Shown here: positions 6,990 through 12,586 of the stretch, piece after piece | Layout of the letters: the number at the start of each line of letters is the position of its first letter | Numbering within the stretch: position 1 is the first letter of the stretch | From: CAVBBU01 sp963593765 | GTDB taxonomy: Bacteria; Bacillota; Clostridia; Lachnospirales; Lachnospiraceae | NCBI GenBank assembly: GCA_963593765.1 | Contig: CAVBBU010000060.1 | Span: forward strand, 1 to 12,586 | Reading direction: 5' to 3' | Length of the DNA stretch: 12,586 bases | Program-made: the position numbers and the translations under genes | Notes under the pieces: generated by a model | The model's database searches: none | What the model was told of the DNA's origin: nothing | Seen by the model: only the letters and a program-made list of their open reading frames with translations

Positions 6990-7660
6990 TATCAGAGTTA
7001 TCACAGGTAAGCACAGATGAATATATGCCGCTTAGAGATGTTGTTTTTAAAACGCTAAGGCAGGCTATACTTAAGGGAGAGCTATCTCCGGGTGAAAGAC
7101 TTATGGAGATACAGCTTGCTAAAAAGCTAGGCGTTAGTAGAACTCCTATACGAGAGGCTATAAGAAAGCTCGAGCTAGAGGGTCTGGTGCTTATGATTCC
7201 TAGAAGGGGTGCAGAGGTTGCCGGAATTACAGAAAAAAATCTTCGCGATGTACTCGAGGTTAGAAGAGCACTAGAGGACCTTGCTATAGACCTTGCATGT
7301 CAGAGAATGAAGGAAGAACAGCTTGATGAACTAGAGAAGGCTGAGGAGGAATTTGCAAAGGCTATAGAGGACAATGATGCCATTATGATAGCTCAGTATG
7401 ACGAAAGGTATCATGATATAATATATCAAAGCACTGGCAATGATAAGCTTATAAGCATGCTTGGCAATCTTCGTGAGCAGATGTATAGATATAGACTTGA
7501 ATATATAAAGGAAGCAGACAAAAGACCAGTTCTTGTAATAGAGCATCGTAATATACTTAAAGCACTTAAGGCAAGAAAGGTCAATGAAGCAAAGCAGGCT
7601 ATGAGAGAGCATATAGACAATCAGGTGCTTACAGTTTCTCAAAATATAAAAGAAGGCTAA
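6986..7660 (+). CDS. GntR-family transcriptional regulator, FadR subfamily (FCD ligand domain)
   Basis: This cytoplasmic DNA-binding regulator has 224 residues. The winged helix-turn-helix covers about 15-80, with the GntR signature KLGVSRTPIREAIRKLELEG and the wing PRRGAEV. The C-terminal FCD domain (~85-212) binds effectors, usually small organic acids or similar metabolites. It keeps the metal-site pattern of many FCD proteins: Asp139, His143, His187 and His209. The gene starts four bases inside ispE with GGAGG at 6974-6978, seven bases before the ATG, so it is strongly translated and coupled to ispE. A FadR-type palindrome sits at the operon promoter (6059-6068), which suggests autoregulation together with isoprenoid and wall genes. 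The effector cannot be named; a wall or isoprenoid precursor would be speculation. Subfamily assignment is firm. Confidence 0.93.
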   Translation: MISELSQVSTDEYMPLRDVVFKTLRQAILKGELSPGERLMEIQLAKKLGVSRTPIREAIRKLELEGLVLMIPRRGAEVAGITEKNLRDVLEVRRALEDLAIDLACQRMKEEQLDELEKAEEEFAKAIEDNDAIMIAQYDERYHDIIYQSTGNDKLISMLGNLREQMYRYRLEYIKEADKRPVLVIEHRNILKALKARKVNEAKQAMREHIDNQVLTVSQNIKEG

Positions 7661-7672
7661 TATAAAACCTAT

Positions 7673-8440
7673 ATGAATATAGATATAGACGGATATAATA
7701 TAGAATATAAAAAAAGCGGAAGCGGCGATGCAGTGCTTATTCTTCAAGGCTGGGGAACTACTATGGATATATATGACTGCATAGCGGCATGGCTCTCGCC
7801 AAAGTATAGTATATATCAGCTTAATCTTCCGGGCTTTGGACCCAGCACTGAGCCAAGAAAGCCTTGGAATGTAGATGGATATACAGACTTTGTAATTAAG
7901 TTTATAAAGGCTATGAATATTAATAGGCTTTCATTAATCGGACACTCGTATGGCGGAAGAATTATTATTAAGCTGCTTGCTAGAGATAATCTCGACATAA
8001 GCATAGACAAGGTAGTTCTTATAGACAGTGCCGGAATTAAGGCAAAGCTTACAGCTAAAAAGGCGGCTAAGGTAAGGCTGTATAAGCTTATGAAAAAGAC
8101 GGCTGACATAGGCATAGTAAATAAGCTTTTTAAGGATAAAATTGATAGCTGGAAATCAAAACAGGGATCTGCAGATTTCAGAGCCGCCAGCCCTATGATG
8201 AAAAAATGTATGGTGCTTGCTATAAGCGAAGACCTAACTAATCTGCTTCCGAAGATAAAGCAGGAGGTTTTGCTTATATGGGGAGAAAATGATACGGCAA
8301 CGCCGCTTTCAGATGCAAAGCTTATGGAGAAAACCATACCGCATAACGGTCTTGTAGTTCTTGAGGGTGCAGGACATTATTCATTTTTAGATAGAGCAGC
8401 TATATGTAAGAGAGTATTAGAATCGTATTTTGCTATATAG
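7673..8440 (+). CDS. Alpha/beta-fold hydrolase, substrate unknown
   Basis: This soluble alpha/beta hydrolase has 255 residues. Seen directly: an oxyanion-hole segment LQGWGTT (24-30) in place of the common HGWG, NLPGFGPS, the nucleophile elbow GHSYGG with Ser92, WGENDTATPL with Asp207, and GAGHYSFLDR with His235. The Ser-Asp-His triad is therefore complete. There is no signal peptide, so it should act in the cytoplasm. It starts 12 bases after the regulator stop and has only a poor ribosome site (AGAAGG, 16 bases away), so translation is probably coupled to the gene before. The gene for the membrane-anchored Mur ligase follows after 16 bases. Members of this fold include esterases, lipases, thioesterases and C-C hydrolases, and nothing here picks one. 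The operon position suggests a role tied to envelope lipids or wall precursors, but this is an inference only. Confidence 0.88.
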   Translation: MNIDIDGYNIEYKKSGSGDAVLILQGWGTTMDIYDCIAAWLSPKYSIYQLNLPGFGPSTEPRKPWNVDGYTDFVIKFIKAMNINRLSLIGHSYGGRIIIKLLARDNLDISIDKVVLIDSAGIKAKLTAKKAAKVRLYKLMKKTADIGIVNKLFKDKIDSWKSKQGSADFRAASPMMKKCMVLAISEDLTNLLPKIKQEVLLIWGENDTATPLSDAKLMEKTIPHNGLVVLEGAGHYSFLDRAAICKRVLESYFAI

Positions 8441-8456
8441 CCTTGGGAGGAGCAGC

Positions 8457-10022
8457 GTGGAGGAATACATATTATATATAAGCCTTGCGGCACTTTTTAT
8501 CGCATTAGTGCTACAGCTTATATATCACATACATATGTTCCAGCAGGGAGGATATGTTAATAGAAATCAGCTTAAGTGGATGAAGGAGCATAAGGGGCTT
8601 TTTGCTCTGCCGGTATGCTATATTTTGCTTGGACTTTTGGAAGGAGCATGTGGGCTTAATCTTAGCCTTATTGCACTTGTAGCAGATCTTCTTGTAATTA
8701 TTTTATATATTCATCTTATAAAAAAGCCTGCAAAGAAAAAGCTGGTATATACAAGCCGTGTAAAAAGGCTTATGGCTACAGATATAATTATTCTTTTGAT
8801 TATTTTAGCCCTAGCCTTGATACTTTTTGGGGAAAATGCAGTCGGCCTTTTTGAGTTTGGACTTGTACTTGCGATAGCTCCTTTTATTCTTATGCTCTCT
8901 AATATATGCAACGGCCCTGCAGAAAAGGCTGTTAAGAATCATTATATAAATGAAGCTAAGTCTATGCTTAGGTCAGCAAATGGACTTAAGGTAATAGGAG
9001 TTACAGGAAGCTACGGAAAAACCAGCGTTAAGTTTTTCCTTGGCTCACTTCTTTCAGCTAAGTATAACGTGCTTATAACTCCGGAGAGCTATAACACACC
9101 TATGGGAGTTGTTAAAACTATAAGGGAGTCACTTAAGCCTAGCCACGAGATATTTGTTTGTGAGATGGGGGCAAGGCATGTAGGAGATATAAAGGAGATA
9201 TGTGATATAGTTAATCCGACACATGGAATAATTACATCTATAGGACCTCAGCATCTTGAAACATTTCACAGCATGGAAAATATCATTAAGACAAAGTTTG
9301 AGCTTGCAGATGCGGTAAATGGAAAGGGAAGGCTTCTTCTTAATGGTGACAATGAATATATAAAATCTAATGCAGATAAGTATGAGCATATTTATTATGC
9401 GGCAGATAGTTCTGCAGCTGGTTACAGGGCAGAGAATATAATTACAGACAAGGACGGAACTTCATTTACCGTAGTTACTCCGAGCGGTGAAAGAGAAAGC
9501 TATCAAACAAAGCTTATAGGTGCACACAATGTTATTAATATTGTTGGGGCTATAGCGATGTGCGTAGAGCTTGGCATTTCCCTTAGTGACCTTAAGCTTC
9601 CGGTTAGAAGATTAAAAAGCGTAAATCACAGATTAGAGCTAATCAAAAAGGGTGCTATAAATATAATAGATGATGCATATAATTCAAACCCATCAGGAGC
9701 GAAGTCCGCATTAAATACACTTAGTATGTTTGACGGACTTAAGATACTTGTAACTCCGGGTATGGTCGAGCTTGGCGAAAAGGAATATGAATATAACAAG
9801 GAGTTTGGAAAGCAGGCGGCACTTTGCTGTGACTATATAGTTCTTGTTGGAAAAAAGAGAGCAGTTCCTATAGCAGACGGTGTAAGGGCTCAGGGCTTTG
9901 ATGAAGAAAGATTATATATAGCAGAAAGCTTAAGCGATGCTATGAGCTATGTATATGCTATAAGAGCTAAGGAGGAAAAGTATGTTCTACTTGAGAACGA
10001 CCTTCCGGATAATATAGCTTAA
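8457..10022 (+). CDS. murF: Membrane-anchored MurF-type Mur ligase (UDP-MurNAc-tripeptide--D-Ala-D-Ala ligase-like)
   Basis: This is a 521-residue Mur ligase with an unusual N-terminus. Five hydrophobic helices are predicted at ~4-25, 48-66, 69-88, 108-128 and 133-155. Lys/Arg-rich loops after helices 1 and 3 put the N-terminus outside and the catalytic part in the cytoplasm. The ATP-binding central domain begins at ~175 with GVTGSYGKTS (P-loop, Lys188), TPESYNTPMG, EMGARHVGDI and GPQHLETFHS...KTKFEL. The C-terminal domain has HRLE and DDAYNSNP (405-412), close to the DDSYNANP signature of MurF. The usual MurF N-terminal UDP-substrate domain appears to be missing and replaced by membrane segments. 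MurF adds D-Ala-D-Ala to the UDP-MurNAc tripeptide; the ddl gene next door would supply that dipeptide. GTG at 8457 has GGGAGG six bases upstream, so the earlier in-frame TTG at 8430 is rejected. The protein ends in LLENDLPDN rather than the KGSR-like end of many MurF. The ligase family is certain; MurF is the best but not the only reading. Confidence 0.85.
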   Translation: MEEYILYISLAALFIALVLQLIYHIHMFQQGGYVNRNQLKWMKEHKGLFALPVCYILLGLLEGACGLNLSLIALVADLLVIILYIHLIKKPAKKKLVYTSRVKRLMATDIIILLIILALALILFGENAVGLFEFGLVLAIAPFILMLSNICNGPAEKAVKNHYINEAKSMLRSANGLKVIGVTGSYGKTSVKFFLGSLLSAKYNVLITPESYNTPMGVVKTIRESLKPSHEIFVCEMGARHVGDIKEICDIVNPTHGIITSIGPQHLETFHSMENIIKTKFELADAVNGKGRLLLNGDNEYIKSNADKYEHIYYAADSSAAGYRAENIITDKDGTSFTVVTPSGERESYQTKLIGAHNVINIVGAIAMCVELGISLSDLKLPVRRLKSVNHRLELIKKGAINIIDDAYNSNPSGAKSALNTLSMFDGLKILVTPGMVELGEKEYEYNKEFGKQAALCCDYIVLVGKKRAVPIADGVRAQGFDEERLYIAESLSDAMSYVYAIRAKEEKYVLLENDLPDNIA

Positions 10023-10049
10023 AAATAAATTTAAAAGAAGGATAAGTCA

Positions 10050-11228
10050 ATGAAGATAACAGTTGCAGTTATGTATGGTGGAAGAAGCGTAGAGCATGAG
10101 GTATCTATAATATCTGGCATACAGGCGATAGCGAACATGGACAAGGATAAGTATGAGATAGTTCCTGTATATATAACTAAGGATAACTATATGTATGTAG
10201 GAGATAAGATAGGCGATATAGAAGCCTATAAAAATATCCCCGAGCTTATTAAAAGTAGCACAAGAGTTTTACTTGTAAATGAAGATAATAACTACTACCT
10301 TACCAGCTATCCGCATAAAATGTTTGGCGATAAAAAAATTCGCATAGATATAGCATTTCCTGTAGTACATGGAACTAATGTAGAGGACGGAACTCTGCAG
10401 GGATATCTTAAAACGGTTGGCATACCTTTTGTAGGCTGTGATGTAACTGCATCGGCAGTAGGCATGGACAAGTATGTTATGAAGACTATACTTATGGACA
10501 ATGATATACCAGTGCTTAAGTGCCTTCACTATACGCAGGAGGATTATAAGGATATAGATAGCATGATAGCTAATATAGAAACGGAGCTTGGCTATCCTGT
10601 TATAGTTAAGCCAGCTAATCTTGGCTCTAGCGTAGGCATAAGCATTGCAAAAAATAAAGAGGAGCTAGTTAGCTCTATCGACGATGCATATATGTATGCG
10701 ACTAAGATATTAGTTGAGCATGCTATCACAAGGCTAAGAGAGATCAACTGTGCAGTTCTTGGAGATGAGCTGGAGGCAGAGGCATCAGAGTGCGAAGAGC
10801 CGCTTCACAGTAAGGATATATTAAGCTATGAGGATAAATATCTTAGCGGTGGCAAGGGTACTAAGTCACAGGGCATGGCAAGTGTTAGCAGAAAAATTCC
10901 GGCTGAGCTAAGTAGTGATAAAAGAGAAGAGGTAAGAGCTCTTGCTGTAAAAACCTTTAAGTGCCTTGGCTGTAATGGCGTTGCAAGAATAGATTTTATG
11001 ATCGACGAGGAAACAGATAAGCTCTATGTCAATGAGATAAATACTATCCCGGGCTCGCTTGCATTTTATCTTTGGGAGCCGCTTGGACTTAAGTATACTC
11101 AGCTTCTTGATAGAATGATAGAGCTTGCATATAAGAGAGTAAGAATAGAAAGTAATATAACTTATACATTTGATACTAATATACTTGATAGGCAGTCACT
11201 AGGCGGAAAGGCTGGTATAAAAAAGTGA
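10050..11228 (+). CDS. ddl: D-alanine--D-alanine ligase (ATP-grasp)
   Basis: This cytoplasmic ATP-grasp ligase has 392 residues and joins two D-alanines for the wall stem peptide. Seen directly: MYGGRSVEHEVSIISG at the N-terminus, FPVVHGTNVEDGTLQGYL, GIPFVGC, the ATP-binding VKPANLGSSVGISI, and the omega-loop SYEDKYLSGG with Lys263-Tyr264. GVARIDF (Arg313, Asp315) and NEINTIPG (Glu329, Asn331) follow. The omega-loop Lys-Tyr pair matches D-Ala-D-Ala enzymes rather than VanA-type D-lactate ligases. After NEINTIPG the protein reads SLAFYLWEP instead of the usual phenylalanine/threonine/serine-rich stretch, so the region that contacts the second D-Ala carboxylate differs. The chain carries about 30 residues beyond the normal LI.LA end, making it longer than most Ddl proteins. 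AAGGA (10038-10042) lies seven bases before the ATG. The stop overlaps the murI GTG by 4 bp. Function is well supported; exact acceptor specificity is less so. Confidence 0.93.
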   Translation: MKITVAVMYGGRSVEHEVSIISGIQAIANMDKDKYEIVPVYITKDNYMYVGDKIGDIEAYKNIPELIKSSTRVLLVNEDNNYYLTSYPHKMFGDKKIRIDIAFPVVHGTNVEDGTLQGYLKTVGIPFVGCDVTASAVGMDKYVMKTILMDNDIPVLKCLHYTQEDYKDIDSMIANIETELGYPVIVKPANLGSSVGISIAKNKEELVSSIDDAYMYATKILVEHAITRLREINCAVLGDELEAEASECEEPLHSKDILSYEDKYLSGGKGTKSQGMASVSRKIPAELSSDKREEVRALAVKTFKCLGCNGVARIDFMIDEETDKLYVNEINTIPGSLAFYLWEPLGLKYTQLLDRMIELAYKRVRIESNITYTFDTNILDRQSLGGKAGIKK

Positions 11229-12052
11229 TTAATGATCCTAATTTACCTATAGGTGTTTTTGATTCCGGAATAGGTGGCTTAACCGTAGCAAGAGAAATTA
11301 TGAGGCAGCTACCGGGAGAGAGAATAGTTTACTTTGGAGATACGGCGAGAGTTCCTTACGGAAGTAAGTCAAAGGAAACTATCATCAGATATTCGGAGCA
11401 GATAGTTAGATTTCTTAAAGCTAGGCAGGTAAAGGCTATAGTTATAGCCTGCAATACAGCGAGTGCATATGCATTAAATACTGTCTTAGAGGAAGAGGAC
11501 ATACCTGTAATCGGAGTTATATATGCAGGTGCAAAAACTGCTGTAGATAAAACAAAAAGTAAAAGAGTCGGAGTAGTCGCAACAAGAGCTACTATATCGA
11601 GCAATATATATGCGGACACTATACATAGCTTAGATAAGAATATAGAGGTCGTTCAAAAGGCATGTCCGCTTTTGGTTCCGCTAGTTGAAGAAGGACTTTT
11701 GCATGACAGCGTAACAGATGAAATCATAAGCAGATATGTATCTGAATTAAAAACAAAATATATAGATACACTTATACTTGGCTGTACGCACTATCCGCTT
11801 CTTAGGTCTGCATTTTCTAGGATAATGGGAGATGGCGTAAGCCTAGTTAATCCTGCATATGAAACTGCTATAGAGTTAAAGGAGCTGCTAGATAAAAGTA
11901 GCCTTGCAAGCACGAGAGATAGCATAGATATAAAGGAGCATGAGTTCTATGTCAGCGACCTTGCAAAGCAGTTTGCGGATTTTGCACAGTCTATACTACC
12001 TGGGGATATAGATATAGCTAAGGTGCAAAGGATAGATATAGAAAAATATTAG
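11225..12052 (+). CDS. murI: Glutamate racemase
   Basis: This cofactor-independent racemase of 275 residues converts L-glutamate to the D-glutamate used by MurD in peptidoglycan synthesis. Seen directly: GVFDSGIGGLTV near the start (Asp13, Ser14), YFGDTARVPYG, the first catalytic cysteine in ACNTAS (Cys76), and the second in GCTHYPLL (Cys187, followed by His189). Both proton-shuttling cysteines and the surrounding motifs are intact, and length is normal. The start is GTG at 11225, sharing GTGA with the ddl stop. No in-frame ATG lies between it and the conserved FDSG block, and only a weak Shine-Dalgarno is visible, so translation likely depends on coupling to ddl. An ATG at 11232 is out of frame. 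Confidence 0.96.
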   Translation: MINDPNLPIGVFDSGIGGLTVAREIMRQLPGERIVYFGDTARVPYGSKSKETIIRYSEQIVRFLKARQVKAIVIACNTASAYALNTVLEEEDIPVIGVIYAGAKTAVDKTKSKRVGVVATRATISSNIYADTIHSLDKNIEVVQKACPLLVPLVEEGLLHDSVTDEIISRYVSELKTKYIDTLILGCTHYPLLRSAFSRIMGDGVSLVNPAYETAIELKELLDKSSLASTRDSIDIKEHEFYVSDLAKQFADFAQSILPGDIDIAKVQRIDIEKY

Positions 12053-12069
12053 TTGCAAGGCAAAGTGAT

Positions 12070-12462
12070 ATGAACAAAGAGGTTGATGTTTATATAGGAG
12101 ATACCTGTGTTAGAGGTAGCTGTATATTTGAAGATGGCAGATATATAGTTGAATATTCTAACAATGTAAGCGATGAGGGAGATGTAGTTTTTTATCGCCT
12201 TGTGGTTGATGCTGAAGGCTTTATGATATATCAGGACGGAGCTATAAAAACGTGCATGATATATAAGGCAGATGGGCTTACATATGATTTTACATATAGG
12301 ACGAGCTTTGGAAGTATAGATATGCAGCTAAGGACAAATCAGCTTCGCATAGATATAGCAGAGGGCGCTATACATGTTGAGGCGGAATATGCTCTTTGCC
12401 AAGCAGGTGGAGATGTGGCGAGTAATCTCGTAATGATAGATGTAAAAAATTGCAGTAAGTAG
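12070..12462 (+). CDS. DUF1934 family protein (YwiB-like)
   Basis: This small protein of 130 residues is beta-rich and has no signal peptide or membrane helix. The second half (YRTSFGSIDMQLRTNQ, then a G-I-x-V-E-A-E-Y-x-L pattern and SNLVMIDVK) fits the DUF1934/YwiB family, which is predicted to form a lipocalin-like barrel and has no firmly established function. In many Firmicutes the family gene lies beside housekeeping genes such as argS; here it follows murI after 17 bases and is the last gene I can assign to the operon. The ribosome site is modest: AAGG at 12057-12060, nine bases before the ATG. Assignment rests on pattern recognition of the family, not on catalytic residues. Confidence 0.72.
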   Translation: MNKEVDVYIGDTCVRGSCIFEDGRYIVEYSNNVSDEGDVVFYRLVVDAEGFMIYQDGAIKTCMIYKADGLTYDFTYRTSFGSIDMQLRTNQLRIDIAEGAIHVEAEYALCQAGGDVASNLVMIDVKNCSK

Positions 12463-12586
12463 AACGTCCCCGAATTATACTATGTGCTGCGATAAGTGGT
12501 ATTCAGTGAAATTAATATAGGCTGTATATATATGCCAAGACTCAGGTTGTTTTGCTCCCCATTTTATATAAATCTTCGTTTTCTTC
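12463..12586. other. Downstream end region, possible 3' end of a leftward gene
   Basis: These last 124 bases hold no gene I recognise. On the minus strand a frame is open from the window edge (12585) to a stop at 12475-12477, giving 36 codons rich in aromatic residues (contains KWGAKQPESWHIYTAY). A second minus frame is open for 14 codons and ends at 12542. Either could be the tail of a convergent gene, but with no family match this is undecided. No hairpin plus T-run is seen after the DUF1934 stop. Confidence 0.2.

Noticed and set aside
7816..8337. Minus-strand open frame of 173 codons within the hydrolase gene
   Set aside because: It lies wholly inside a gene with an intact catalytic triad, and its translation shows no recognisable motif. 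It is a frame shadow caused by codon bias.
8430..8456. TTG at 8430 as start of the Mur ligase, overlapping the hydrolase gene
   Set aside because: GTG at 8457 has GGGAGG six bases upstream and begins directly before the first membrane helix. The TTG has no such site.

Overview
The window looks like chromosomal DNA from a low-GC Firmicute of the class Clostridia, probably Lachnospiraceae or a close relative. The grounds are AT-rich DNA with heavy use of ATA and AGA codons, Gram-positive style ribosome binding sites, an MEP-pathway gene next to a GntR/FCD regulator, and a murF-ddl-murI-DUF1934 run. The taxonomic call is an inference from gene content. I see no rRNA, tRNA, CRISPR array, phage gene or complete insertion sequence, and no convincing intrinsic terminator. 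No stretch above 300 bases lacks a gene.

Left part (1-2449): the 3' end of an O6-alkylguanine-DNA alkyltransferase gene runs rightward and overlaps by 13 bp, tail to tail, the end of a leftward YfhO-like multi-membrane glycosyltransferase gene. A short divergent intergenic region (2297-2449) follows. It holds a near-consensus rightward promoter and a weaker leftward candidate.

Middle part (2450-6022): a lipoprotein carrying a tyrosine-phosphatase domain is followed by a 761-residue fusion of a GT2 and a GT4 glycosyltransferase that ends in a repetitive basic KRIL helix. With YfhO, this gives the area a surface-glycan flavour, although no substrate can be read from the sequence.

Right part (6023-12462): a tight rightward operon begins at a near-consensus sigma-A promoter (6031-6059). 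Its order is ispE, a GntR/FCD regulator, an alpha/beta hydrolase, a membrane-anchored MurF-type ligase, D-Ala-D-Ala ligase, glutamate racemase and a DUF1934 protein. Genes overlap by 4 bp or are separated by about 12 to 27 bp. IspE feeds isoprenoid synthesis, and so the undecaprenyl carrier. MurI, Ddl and MurF make and attach D-Glu and D-Ala-D-Ala for peptidoglycan.

The most interesting points are three. First, a perfect FadR-type palindrome (TTGTATACAA) lies across the expected transcription start of the operon that encodes the regulator. Second, the MurF-type enzyme has five predicted membrane helices where the UDP-substrate domain normally sits. Third, the Ddl has an atypical stretch after NEINT.PG. 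The final 124 bases contain no gene I can identify.
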